Assembly (NCBI RefSeq): GCF_023276405.1
Contig: NZ_JALRMO010000001.1
Span: forward strand, 1,054,001 to 1,118,000
Reading direction: 5' to 3'
Length of the DNA: 64,000 bases
DNA from: Paenibacillus hamazuiensis
Lineage (GTDB): Bacteria > Bacillota > Bacilli > Paenibacillales > NBRC-103111
Position 1 is the stretch's first letter, and the number at the start of each line of letters is the position of its first letter. Position numbers and translations under genes: made by a program. Below are positions 41,680 through 50,484 of this stretch, one piece after another. A model generated the notes under the pieces. That model had not been told where the DNA came from. It searched no databases and saw only the letters and a program-made list of their open reading frames with translations.

Positions 41680-42549
41680 GTGCAGAGGACATACTTTTTG
41701 CAAAAATGTGCGCTAACGATCGTCATGACCGTCATTGCGGCGGTGCCGCTGTTCCCGATAGCGATTACTTTCACAAACTCGCTTATGACCGGGCGTGAAA
41801 TCGAAATCAATTACGGTGTGATCGGGAAAATGAACGATGCATTCGCCGGAGGTTTTGTCAATCTGAAGCTTCTGCCGGATCAAGTGTCGCTCGAGCAGTA
41901 TCGCGAAATTTTGGTAAGCAGCCCGAGATATTTGATGATGTTCTGGAATTCGGTCTTTATGGTTGCGCCGATTATTGCCGGACAGGCATTCATAGCGGCG
42001 TTAGCGGCGTACGCGTTTGCGAAGCTGCAATTTCGCGGTCGGGACAACCTGTTTCTCGTTTATGTGCTGACGATGCTTATGCCGTTCCAGGTGACGCTGG
42101 TGCCGAATTACATCATGGCAGATCAACTGGGACTGTTAAACAGCGCGGGTGCGATTATATGGCCGGGTATTTTCGCGGCGTTCGGCGTGTTTATGCTCAG
42201 GCAGTTCATGCTGCATATTCCATATTCGTATATCGAAGCGGCCAAAATCGACGGAGCCGGACATTTGCGGATTTTCAGTACGATCATTGTTCCGATGGTC
42301 AAACCGGGTGTGGCTGCACTCATCGTATTGTTGTTCGTCGATTATTGGAACATGGTGGAGCAGCCGCTTATTTTTCTGGACGATCCGTTCAAGCAGCCGC
42401 TGTCGGTTTATTTATCGAAAGTAAACGAGGGGGAGCGAGGCGTCGCTTTTGCGGCATCGATGCTTTATATGACTCCGATGGTACTGTTGTTTCTGTATGC
42501 GGAAGCTTATTTTATCGAAGGAATCCAGCTGTCCGGTATCAAGGGATAG
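41680..42549 (+). CDS. Sugar ABC transporter permease (MalG type)
   Basis: A 289-residue permease starting at GTG 41680 (site GGGAGGG). Six membrane helices are seen; the EAA loop is YSYIEAAKIDGAGHLRIFST. It pairs with the permease just upstream (18-bp gap) to form the CUT1 channel. Compared with typical MalG proteins there is an extra extracellular stretch after the first helix (GVIGKMNDAFAGGFVNLKLL). The substrate is unknown; the nearby GH105-type hydrolase hints at pectin-derived sugars. Confidence 0.9.
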   Translation: MQRTYFLQKCALTIVMTVIAAVPLFPIAITFTNSLMTGREIEINYGVIGKMNDAFAGGFVNLKLLPDQVSLEQYREILVSSPRYLMMFWNSVFMVAPIIAGQAFIAALAAYAFAKLQFRGRDNLFLVYVLTMLMPFQVTLVPNYIMADQLGLLNSAGAIIWPGIFAAFGVFMLRQFMLHIPYSYIEAAKIDGAGHLRIFSTIIVPMVKPGVAALIVLLFVDYWNMVEQPLIFLDDPFKQPLSVYLSKVNEGERGVAFAASMLYMTPMVLLFLYAEAYFIEGIQLSGIKG

Positions 42550-42573
42550 CTTCAACGGTTAGGAGGCAAGGAC

Positions 42574-43728
42574 GTGAAGACGGAACTGCACGAGGAACTT
42601 GGGCAAAGGCGCCGTAAACGAAACATTCAAATCGTGTTCGGTCTGTTTATCGGGCTGTTATTGATTTTTACTATATTCAGCAACACGCTGCAATCGTTGG
42701 CACTGCCGAAGGTGAGGACGGAGACGCCGACATTCGGCAGTATGGAACATCAGCTTGAAGGAAGCGGCATATTGCGGCCGCTGGCGGAAGCGAAGCTGAC
42801 GAATCCAGCCGGCTGGAAAGTGAGCACGATTGCCGTGAAGGAGGGAGACATCGTGAAGAAAGGGCAGACGCTTGTCACCTACGACAGCAAAACCGCCGAA
42901 CGGGAAATTCAGGATGAAATGGCTCAATTGGAAAAGCAAAAGATCGAATTGCAAAGCGTTCAGGATCGGTACATTGCCTCTACGACGGAGGGGGACGCGA
43001 TGAATCTGCGGAGCGCCGGCCGCGATCTCGAAACGGGCAAGCTCAATCTCGGCGTTCAGGAACGTAAAATTAACGAATTACGAGACCGTTTGGCCAGCCG
43101 CGAGCAGATTGCAGCTCCGTTCGACGGTATCGTAACGAAGGTGAACGCCGTCGAGGGACTGGCGTCAACGGGAGAGCCGGATGTGGTCCTGACGAACAAC
43201 AGCCGGGGATACCGGTTGGAGCTGCCGATCGATGCGCCACTGTTGACCAGGCTAGGGATTGCGCCTGAGGAAAAACTGCAGGTGGAAGTGCGCGCGTTGT
43301 CCGATCCGCAGCCGAAAATCATCGACGGTACTGTTTACGAAATAGCCGATGCAGAGGCGCATACGGATAACTCATCCGGCAAACAGGCAACTATCGTGCA
43401 AAAGATCGTTCGCGTAAAAGTAACGGACCCCGAGCTGAAAGGAGGTGAGCAAGCATTTGTCAAACTCGTTAAACGGTCGCGACAAGAGGGGCGATTGATT
43501 TCCAACGAGGCGATTCATCAGGATCGCGAAGAAAAGTTCGTTTACAAAATCGAAGAGCGGAAGGGCGCACTGGGCAACGTGTTTATTGTCCGGAAGGTCA
43601 GAGTTCGAGCCGCTGAGTCCAACGACAAAGAAACGATGATAGAGTCGGGCGACGTTAATATGAATGATCTTGTTATTTTGGAAAGCAGCGAGCCGTTGCA
43701 GGACGGCAATCGTGTTCGCTTGCAATAA
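42574..43728 (+). CDS. HlyD/MacA-like membrane fusion (adaptor) protein
   Basis: A 384-residue protein starting at GTG 42574 after AGGAGG. One membrane helix near residues 18-38 (IQIVFGLFIGLLLIF) is followed by a biotinyl-lipoyl half-motif (WKVSTIAVKEGDIVKKGQTL), a short coiled coil (about residues 110-180), the second lipoyl half (AAPFDGIVTKVNAVEGLAS) and beta-barrel segments. Such adaptors normally serve MacB- or HlyB-type exporters. Here it sits between sugar-importer permeases and their binding protein, without any exporter gene. The role in this operon is unclear, making it the oddest member. Confidence 0.82.
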   Translation: MKTELHEELGQRRRKRNIQIVFGLFIGLLLIFTIFSNTLQSLALPKVRTETPTFGSMEHQLEGSGILRPLAEAKLTNPAGWKVSTIAVKEGDIVKKGQTLVTYDSKTAEREIQDEMAQLEKQKIELQSVQDRYIASTTEGDAMNLRSAGRDLETGKLNLGVQERKINELRDRLASREQIAAPFDGIVTKVNAVEGLASTGEPDVVLTNNSRGYRLELPIDAPLLTRLGIAPEEKLQVEVRALSDPQPKIIDGTVYEIADAEAHTDNSSGKQATIVQKIVRVKVTDPELKGGEQAFVKLVKRSRQEGRLISNEAIHQDREEKFVYKIEERKGALGNVFIVRKVRVRAAESNDKETMIESGDVNMNDLVILESSEPLQDGNRVRLQ

Positions 43729-43747
43729 AAAAGAGAGGAACCGTACG

Positions 43748-45073
43748 ATGAAAACACAATTATTTATCGGATTTACTTGCATGACGCTGGCGGCTGCGAC
43801 CGGATGCCAAACCGGAGGCGGAGGGGAGGAGGCGAATAAGGAGAAGGGCAAATCCAAAGACGGAAAGACCGTCGTTACGTTATCTTTGAAAGGCTCGGAT
43901 TCGTTCTTTGAGGCGGTGGAGAAAGGTTTCGAGCAGAAGTATCCGGATATCGACCTGCAAATCCAGGAGTATAAGAAAGGCGATGAAGAGTGGAGCAGCG
44001 CGGATTTTGAAAAGTACATCAAAACGACGAACTCGGCGCTTTTATCGGGAACAGGCGCGGATATTATCGATTTGGAAGACTTCCCTATAAGCAAATACGT
44101 CGAAAAAAAGCTTCTTGCGGATATGAAGGATACGCTGGATCAATTAAACAAAAACGATCTGCACATGAACATATTGGATGCATTGAAGGTGAACGGCGGC
44201 TTGTATACGGTACCGCCTGCATTTTATCCGGGGACGTTCGTCGGGGATGGAGACGTGTTGGAGAAGACGATCGAAGTTGATGACAAAAGCTGGACGTGGG
44301 AGCAATTTGAGGAAGTGTCGCGGAAATTCAAGCAGCAGTCGAACGGAAGAGGGGAGCGCTACGCCTTGGCGAATTACGCGCCGGAGCAATTTCTTAATAA
44401 ATTGGTGGAAAACAACAGCACGGATTTCATCGATCCGACGACCCGGAAAGCCCAATTCGATTCGCCTCTATTCGTAAAAAACATGAAGCAGATTAAAAAA
44501 ATGTACGACGACCGTATTTTGACGGCGAATAGAGCCCAAATCGGCAGTCAATTGTTTTACTTTACTTATTTCTTCTCGCCGTTGGATGTTGCCGAAGGGG
44601 CGTACCGGTTTTACCCGAATCCGAAAGTGCTGCAAATGCCGCATCCGCAAGGTCATAAGGACGGAAGCGCGTTCTTCGTCAGGAATCAGCTTGGCATACG
44701 AGCCAATTCGGCGGTCAAGGATGAAGCGCAAAAGTTTCTCGCTTTCCTGCTGTCGGAGGACGCGCAATCTTTGCCGAGAGATGAAGGCTTCTCCCTGCTC
44801 AAATCGGTGAATGACAAGCAGATTGGCGAGGTTCAAAAACAAGCGGCCGGCGGAACTTACAAGCTTCCGTCCGGAGAAACCGTCAAGACATCCGAGAAAC
44901 CGTTTGTCGAGCTTAGGCAGCTGATCAACACGGCGAATCGCTTTGTTAAGAAGGACAACAGGGTGCTGTCCATCGTCGAGGAGGAGTCCAAATTGTTTTT
45001 CAGCGGCCAAAAGACGGCGGAAGAAGCGGCGAAGCTGATCCAGAACCGGGTGACCACTTATTTGAACGAATAG
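43748..45073 (+). CDS. Extracellular solute-binding lipoprotein (family 1)
   Basis: A 441-residue lipoprotein; GAGAGGAACC precedes the ATG at 43748. The lipobox is AATGC with Cys at about residue 20. The mature protein has the family-1 carbohydrate-binding pattern (VVTLSLKGSDSFFEAVEKGF, TKTTNSALLSGTGADIIDLE-like region, and DEAQKFLAFLLSEDAQSLPR). It is the fourth gene of the CUT1 operon and presumably delivers its ligand to the two permeases. The operon ends in a strong bidirectional terminator. Confidence 0.88.
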   Translation: MKTQLFIGFTCMTLAAATGCQTGGGGEEANKEKGKSKDGKTVVTLSLKGSDSFFEAVEKGFEQKYPDIDLQIQEYKKGDEEWSSADFEKYIKTTNSALLSGTGADIIDLEDFPISKYVEKKLLADMKDTLDQLNKNDLHMNILDALKVNGGLYTVPPAFYPGTFVGDGDVLEKTIEVDDKSWTWEQFEEVSRKFKQQSNGRGERYALANYAPEQFLNKLVENNSTDFIDPTTRKAQFDSPLFVKNMKQIKKMYDDRILTANRAQIGSQLFYFTYFFSPLDVAEGAYRFYPNPKVLQMPHPQGHKDGSAFFVRNQLGIRANSAVKDEAQKFLAFLLSEDAQSLPRDEGFSLLKSVNDKQIGEVQKQAAGGTYKLPSGETVKTSEKPFVELRQLINTANRFVKKDNRVLSIVEEESKLFFSGQKTAEEAAKLIQNRVTTYLNE

Positions 45074-45183
45074 CGAATCGGCATGAAGCCGGGTTCGAAT
45101 CTTGTTATAAAATATCCGGCCGGATTGAAGCCCGACGGACTGTCGGTATTCACGAAATGATTCTGCGGATTCGATATTAATGA

Positions 45184-45220
45184 AACAAGGAGCAGTTTGC
45201 CGCGGCAGCTGCTCCTTGTT
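45184..45220. terminator. Bidirectional terminator between ABC operon and GH105-type gene
   Basis: AACAAGGAGCAG (45184-45195) pairs perfectly with CTGCTCCTTGTT (45209-45220), between convergent genes. Confidence 0.9.
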
Positions 45221-45235
45221 TGTTGAAGTTCGCTC

Positions 45236-46342
45236 TTACAGTTCGGGATGGTACAGTGCTTCGGCAAGCAGCACGATCACCAGCGCCTGTCCATAGGCCG
45301 TCGGCGCGAAGACGATCTTTTTATAGTCTTCCTTGCTTTCGCAGATCGGCGTTCCTGCAGAGACGTTTAACACCGTACCGTCTTCGGAGATGTTCTTCAG
45401 CACCGCGGCAACCGCTTTACGGCAAGGTGCCAGGTAGCTGGAATCCAGCAGGCCGAGGCGGATCCCCTTCAGGATGCCCGCTGTAATCGCAGCCGAGCCG
45501 GATACTTCCGTATAGCTGGTCTCATCGTCGAGCAGGGTGTGCCAAAGCCCGCTTTCATGCTGCAGCTCAACCAATTTATTGACCTGGGCCTTATAGGTGC
45601 CAAAAATGAGGTCGCGGGACTCCGGCGAAATCGAATCCTGCATAATTTCCAAAAACTCGGGGGCGGCGAGTGTAAACCAGCTGTTGCCCCGGCACCAATG
45701 CGCTGCACTGAAATTGTTTTGATTTTTGAAATCGTAGCCATGGAAAAACAAGGAATTCCCGGGATTAAAGATATATTTGATATGAAGGGCAAATTGGTAG
45801 GCCGCTTCGTTCATCCATGCCGGATTATTATATTTTTTGCCCATTTTTGCAGTGAAAAGCACAACCATAAACAAAGTGTCGATCCAAATCTCCTGGTCGT
45901 GCAGGTTTAATTCGAACTTCGAAGTATTGCCGGAGGTTACATGCTGAATTCCGTTCTCCTTCGTCCGCGGGCATTCTTTTTCCACCCACTCCATCCATTC
46001 CAGCGCAAGTTTCTCCACGCTTGGCAGGTCCATCAGCGTAAGCAAAGGCGCCGTCGTATTCACATTTTTGAGGGGCAGCCCGCGCTCGATCTGATCATTC
46101 GACCACTTCGCGAAAAAGTCCCGGTATCCGTCAAAGCCTTCTTGATTCGTCAGTTTGTTCAAGCCGTACAGGCCAATGCCCTGCGGCCAATCCCATTCGT
46201 CCATTCCGAAGTCGCGCGGAAAGTATCCCAAGGCTTTGCCTTCGGCAGCCAATTCCTTTAAATCGCTCTCGTTGTCGGGTCTTTTCAAATGTAACAGTTG
46301 ATCGATGACTTTCTTTAATTGTGTTTGGATGGTTTCCTGCAT
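45236..46342 (-). CDS. GH88/GH105-type unsaturated glucuronyl/rhamnogalacturonyl hydrolase
   Basis: A 368-residue protein; the ATG ending at 46342 has AAGGAG upstream, and an extension to 46444 was rejected. The alpha/alpha-barrel pattern of the YteR/YesR group is visible: DEWDWPQGIGLYGLNKL, HWCRGNSWFTLAAPEFLEIM, ESGLWHTLLDDETSYTEVSG and SAAITAGILKGI. The family removes unsaturated galacturonic or glucuronic acid from lyase-generated oligosaccharides, in the cytoplasm since no signal peptide is present. It is convergent with the sugar ABC operon. A GGCAAGCGCTTAACC palindrome near 46400 suggests carbon catabolite or LacI-type control. Confidence 0.88.
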   Translation of the reverse strand: MQETIQTQLKKVIDQLLHLKRPDNESDLKELAAEGKALGYFPRDFGMDEWDWPQGIGLYGLNKLTNQEGFDGYRDFFAKWSNDQIERGLPLKNVNTTAPLLTLMDLPSVEKLALEWMEWVEKECPRTKENGIQHVTSGNTSKFELNLHDQEIWIDTLFMVVLFTAKMGKKYNNPAWMNEAAYQFALHIKYIFNPGNSLFFHGYDFKNQNNFSAAHWCRGNSWFTLAAPEFLEIMQDSISPESRDLIFGTYKAQVNKLVELQHESGLWHTLLDDETSYTEVSGSAAITAGILKGIRLGLLDSSYLAPCRKAVAAVLKNISEDGTVLNVSAGTPICESKEDYKKIVFAPTAYGQALVIVLLAEALYHPEL

Positions 46343-46392
46343 GTCATTTGCTCCTTTTTGTTTATGTTGGTTTAAGTGTGATTTTCGGAAAA

Positions 46393-46407
46393 GGCAAGCG
46401 CTTAACC
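46393..46407. promoter_or_regulatory. Candidate cre/LacI operator before GH105-type gene
   Basis: GGCAAGCGCTTAACC contains the palindromic core AAGCGCTT, 51 bp upstream of the start codon on the minus strand. Confidence 0.5.
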
Positions 46408-46498
46408 TAATAAAAAGCAATAAAAAGACAAGCTCACTTGACATTGTACCTTCTTTTTTCCTTCAGAGCAACGAAATAAAGTGACGATAGCATAAGGA

Positions 46499-46981
46499 CT
46501 ATATCATTGTGCTTAGTTTCAATTCAAAATCCGGGTGTGTCACATACTCCAGGTAGGACGGTCTTCCGTTATAACGCAGATATGCTTCAAAACGGGCACG
46601 TATGGCCGGGGCCGTAATCATATCGAGCACTTCCTCTTTTTGAACCCATCGGCAGTCCGATGTTTCCTCCGATGTACGCAATTCCCCGCCGACAGGTTTG
46701 CACATAAAGTCAAACATGACTTTGGTCGGAACATCGGTTTTACCGTCATGCCATTTATGGATGCCTGTATTTGAAAATACCCCGAGCAGATAGGAAACCT
46801 TCACGTCTATACCGCTTTCCTCTTTGATTTCTCTAATCAACGCGTCTATAAGGTTTTCGCCCACTTCGACTTGACCGCCGGGATATACCCATCCGTCATG
46901 CCGGGTTTTAACCAACAGGATTTGCCCTTGTTCGTTTTCCACGATTCCTCCCGCCGCTACGATATGGGTTGGCATTTTCAT
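46499..46981 (-). CDS. Nudix hydrolase
   Basis: A 160-residue protein. The ATG ending at 46981 has AAAGGA at proper spacing; an ATG four codons upstream abuts the site and is less likely. The Nudix box is complete: GGQVEVGENLIDALIREIKE followed by ESGID. The N-terminus MPTHIVAAGGIVENEQGQIL is typical of MutT-like enzymes that hydrolyse nucleoside diphosphate derivatives. The C-terminal region (ETSDCRWVQKEEVLDMI) also fits. The substrate cannot be predicted. It stands alone, divergent from the GMC dehydrogenase. Confidence 0.9.
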   Translation of the reverse strand: MKMPTHIVAAGGIVENEQGQILLVKTRHDGWVYPGGQVEVGENLIDALIREIKEESGIDVKVSYLLGVFSNTGIHKWHDGKTDVPTKVMFDFMCKPVGGELRTSEETSDCRWVQKEEVLDMITAPAIRARFEAYLRYNGRPSYLEYVTHPDFELKLSTMI

Positions 46982-47309
46982 GGTTAACAACATCCTTTCA
47001 ATTATTGTTCGGGATTCATTTGGGAAAATAATATCATTTCATCGTCATATTAATTACCAACATTCAACTGACATTTTCATCATAACCGTATCGCCGCATT
47101 TCCGGTTCTTGGATTAACAAACGCAGCATAGGGTTCAACATAAACCGTTGCCGAGTTTGCACACATTTTGCGTATGTCTGGCGGAAGCATCGGGCCCGTG
47201 ATAGACTAAACGTTAGAAGGGTATGCATCTCCCTTTTCTCTTGACTTTCGTTTACGCACGAACAGATACCGGAATGTAAGCGCTACAAATAGTGGGGTGG
47301 TGAACGCGG
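46982..47309. other. Divergent control region Nudix / GMC dehydrogenase
   Basis: This 328-bp gap is AT-rich near the Nudix gene, where no clear promoter was picked. It contains the promoter and cre-like site for the GMC gene at 47241-47287. I see no gene in it. Confidence 0.55.
47241..47287 (+). promoter_or_regulatory. GMC gene promoter with cre-like operator
   Basis: TTGACT (47241-47246) is followed after 17-18 bp by a weak minus-10 (GATACC at 47265). ATGTAAGCGCTACA (47274-47287) then fits the cre palindrome TGTAANCGNTNNCA and overlaps the expected start site, suggesting carbon catabolite repression. Confidence 0.5.
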
Positions 47310-49442
47310 ATGAAACCCAGCGAACACAAGTATCGTTTGAGCGGGGGGCGCTCTATATTGGAGGCGGTCGCGGACCGGATGATTCCGAAAGACACATGGC
47401 CCTCGGCAGCTGAGGGTGGAGTTATGGATTATCTGGAACGTCGCATCAGCGAAGATGCCGCTGCCTGGACGGAGTTGATCGAACCCGGACTTCGCGCGTT
47501 GGAAGCAGAAGCGGCGTCTCTCTATCGTCGCCCATTTTCGAAACTGTCGGCTGACGAACAAGACGGACTGTTACAAGATCTTGAGCATGGTCGTGTTCGG
47601 GAGTGGCCCGTTTCGCCTATACGCTTCTTTCACACATTGCTTAGTCTGGTTAGTGAAGGTTACTATGGAAGTCCCGAGGCCGGCGGGAATCTCGGAGGAA
47701 AATCGTGGGAGATGATCGGATTTCGTCCGGGGCCTATACCCGGAACTCATGCACCTGCCCCGGAAGATGATCTGCCGAAACGAACCTTCGGGCAGCTTCG
47801 GGAACGGTACGATGCTATCGTCGTCGGAGCGGGGGCAGGGGGCTCGGCGATGGCGGCGGTGCTGGCGGAAGCGGGACTTCGCGTTCTCGTCGTCGAGCGC
47901 GGAAGCTGGCTTCGATACGATGAAATCGGCAGGGATCATACGCGCAATCACCGTTTGAGCAAATACGGTCACAACACGGGACCGGAACTCCAAGGCCATC
48001 CCCGCACAATGCTATTGGCAAGTGGAGAGGAGCGGATAACGGCGCCCTTTGAAGGCGACTACCATAACAACGCGATGACGGTGGGCGGCGGCACCCGGGT
48101 GTACGGGGCACAGGCCTGGCGGTTTCATCCGGACGACTTTCGCATGGCAACCCGCTATGGGATTCCGCACGGGAGTTCGCTCTGCGACTGGCCGATCACC
48201 TATGATGATCTCGAGCCTTATTACGATCGGGCGGAGTGGGAAGTCGGCGTCTCGGGCGACGGTAACGCCCATCCCGGACGGGGAACGAGGCGGCGTCCTT
48301 ACCCGATGCCGGCTTTGCCCAGGACGCTGGAAGCGGAGCGATTAGCACGGGCGGCAGCGAAATTGGGGTGGGATGCAGGACCGGTTCCTCTTCTCATTAA
48401 TTCGGTCGAACGTGACGGTCGCCCGGCCTGCGGGCGGTGCGGCCAGTGCGTCGGTTTTGCCTGCCCGACCAACAGCAAGAACGGCGGCCACAACACGATG
48501 TTGGTAAGGGCCATCGCCACCGGAAACTGCGACCTGATTTGCGATACGATGGTGGAACGCATCGACACGGAGCAGGGAAGACGCGCCACCGGGGTTCGTT
48601 TAGTGCGGGAAGTAAACGGTTCCCTTGAACGTCGGCAGGTGCGGGCAGGTCACGTGGTGGTTGCCGCAGGGGCGATCGAAAGCGCACGCCTGCTTCTGAA
48701 CTCGGCAAGCGACGCCGAGCCGCATGGCATAGGCAATCGGAACGGACAAGTGGGAAGGAATCTTCAGGGCCATGTCTACTCGGCGGCTTATGCCCTCTTT
48801 GACGAGCCGGTGCAGGACGGTCTCGGACCGGGGGTGAGCATTGCCACCTGCCGCTTTGCCCATGGCAACGGGGGCGGAATTATCGGAGGCGGCATGCTGG
48901 CCAACGAGTTCATTCGGCTGCCCTTGATTCACTGGTACCGGGCGCTTGCACCGGATGCGGCAAGGTGGGGAGTCTCCGGCAAGGAGACGATGCTAGAAAG
49001 TTATTTGCGGACCGGTCATATTCACGGGCCGATCCAGGAGATCCCGACCGCCGAGTCAAGAGTGCGGCTTTCGCCCTCCGTCAAGGATCGCTTCGGAATA
49101 CCGGCGGCTCAGCTCTCGGGAAGCGTCCATCCCGAGTCCGTTCGAGCCGCCGAGATGCTGGCCGGGCAAGCGGAGACTTGGCTATGGGCTGCCGGAGCGC
49201 GCCGGGTTTGGCGAACGCAGCCGGGCGGAGGGCTCAGCGCCGGGCAGCATCAGGCGGGAACGCTGCGCATGGGCGATGACCCTTCGACATCCGTGACCGA
49301 TCCATTAGGCCGCGTCCACGGCTACGACAATCTCTGGGTGAGCGACGGCTCCGTACACGTGACCAACGGCGGGGTCAACCCGGTACTTACGATTCTTGCC
49401 TTGGCTTTCCGCACGGCGGAAAACCTGGCGAAGCAAGGGTAG
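47310..49442 (+). CDS. GMC-type gluconate/sugar dehydrogenase, fused small and flavoprotein subunits
   Basis: A 710-residue protein. Residues 1-150 match the gluconate 2-dehydrogenase subunit 3 type (ILEAVADRMIPKDTWPSAAE, SILxx-like helical part, GYYGSPEAGGNLGGKSWEMI). Residues 168-710 are a GMC oxidoreductase: FAD fold AIVVGAGAGGSAMAAVLAEA, GGGTRVYGAQAWRF, GRCGQCVGFACPTNSKNGGH, HQAGTLRMGDDP and the C-terminal active-site region GSVHVTNGGVNPVLTI. In Gram-negative relatives these are separate subunits with a cytochrome partner. No signal peptide and no cytochrome gene are visible here. It probably oxidises a sugar, polyol or inositol-like alcohol. Confidence 0.87.
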   Translation: MKPSEHKYRLSGGRSILEAVADRMIPKDTWPSAAEGGVMDYLERRISEDAAAWTELIEPGLRALEAEAASLYRRPFSKLSADEQDGLLQDLEHGRVREWPVSPIRFFHTLLSLVSEGYYGSPEAGGNLGGKSWEMIGFRPGPIPGTHAPAPEDDLPKRTFGQLRERYDAIVVGAGAGGSAMAAVLAEAGLRVLVVERGSWLRYDEIGRDHTRNHRLSKYGHNTGPELQGHPRTMLLASGEERITAPFEGDYHNNAMTVGGGTRVYGAQAWRFHPDDFRMATRYGIPHGSSLCDWPITYDDLEPYYDRAEWEVGVSGDGNAHPGRGTRRRPYPMPALPRTLEAERLARAAAKLGWDAGPVPLLINSVERDGRPACGRCGQCVGFACPTNSKNGGHNTMLVRAIATGNCDLICDTMVERIDTEQGRRATGVRLVREVNGSLERRQVRAGHVVVAAGAIESARLLLNSASDAEPHGIGNRNGQVGRNLQGHVYSAAYALFDEPVQDGLGPGVSIATCRFAHGNGGGIIGGGMLANEFIRLPLIHWYRALAPDAARWGVSGKETMLESYLRTGHIHGPIQEIPTAESRVRLSPSVKDRFGIPAAQLSGSVHPESVRAAEMLAGQAETWLWAAGARRVWRTQPGGGLSAGQHQAGTLRMGDDPSTSVTDPLGRVHGYDNLWVSDGSVHVTNGGVNPVLTILALAFRTAENLAKQG

Positions 49443-49478
49443 CGTTCTTAACCGGCTCGCACGGCTTCAGCAGCCCGA

Positions 49479-50423
49479 TCATTTGTGTAAGGCGCGCTTT
49501 AAAGCCGCCATATAGTCTTTGACAAATCTTTGGCTGATTTCAGCGGCAGGAAAGTATTCTTCAAAGCCGTGAAAACATCCGGGGTATAAATGAAACTCTG
49601 TCGGCACACCGGCTTGCGTCAGCCTTAATACATAATCGATTGTTTCATCGCGAAATGGATCCAGGTCACCGATGCAGGTGTAAGTAGGTGGAAGTCCCGA
49701 CAAATCGGTTGCGCGCGCCGGAGCGGCATAAGGGGATACTTCGCCTTTTTCTCCCAAATACAAATTCCATGCTAATTGGTTTTTGGCTTTATTCCATACT
49801 CGTTCATCCGTTATTTCATTGCTGGACTTGGTCATATTCCGGTCATCGATCATCGGATACAGCGGCATCTGGAATAATATAGGAGGGCCTTTTCGATCTC
49901 TTGCCAAAAGGGACAGGGCGGCCGTTAATCCACCGCCGGCGCTGGGACCGACCACTGCGATTCTGGAAGAATCAACTCCGAGTTCTTCGGCATGTTCAGA
50001 GAACCATTTGAGCGCAGCATAGCAATCTTCGAGCGGGGCCGGAAAAGGATGTTCCGGAGCCAGCCGGTAATCCACCGAAACGATAACGCAATGGAGGTCC
50101 GGTACCAGCTGCTGCAAGGCGGGGTCCATCATATCGGCAGAACCAAGGATATAGCCGCCGCCGTGAATATATAGAACACCGGGCAAGATTTTCTCCTTTA
50201 CTTTCGGTTCATAAATTTTGATCCGGACATCCGGATTCCCCGCATCGCCCGGAACATATCTCTCCGATGTTAGAACTGCATCATTCACGGGCAGCGATGC
50301 GATCATTCCGGCAAACATCTCGTTCATCTCTTTTCTTTTGGCACCTAAGTTTTCCCGGGTATAAACGACTTCCGGTATATCGGAAAACATTTTTTTAAGC
50401 TCCGGGTCTAGTTTTTCTTCCAT
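49479..50423 (-). CDS. Alpha/beta hydrolase (HSL family esterase)
   Basis: A 314-residue esterase; the ATG ending at 50423 has AAGGAGAG upstream. The oxyanion motif is YIHGGGYILGSADMM, the nucleophile elbow is GPSAGGGLTAALS, and the acid and His lie in DLDPFRDETIDY and CFHGFEEYF. This is the hormone-sensitive-lipase-like family, which hydrolyses short acyl esters such as acetylated sugars or xenobiotic esters. It lies 61 bp downstream of the SDR gene on the same strand and may be cotranscribed with it under the MerR-type regulator. Confidence 0.9.
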   Translation of the reverse strand: MEEKLDPELKKMFSDIPEVVYTRENLGAKRKEMNEMFAGMIASLPVNDAVLTSERYVPGDAGNPDVRIKIYEPKVKEKILPGVLYIHGGGYILGSADMMDPALQQLVPDLHCVIVSVDYRLAPEHPFPAPLEDCYAALKWFSEHAEELGVDSSRIAVVGPSAGGGLTAALSLLARDRKGPPILFQMPLYPMIDDRNMTKSSNEITDERVWNKAKNQLAWNLYLGEKGEVSPYAAPARATDLSGLPPTYTCIGDLDPFRDETIDYVLRLTQAGVPTEFHLYPGCFHGFEEYFPAAEISQRFVKDYMAALKRALHK

Positions 50424-50484
50424 AAACCGACTCTCCTTCGTCAAGTGGTCATCAATCGTTTTTCTGTATTCATTTGGTAAATTT

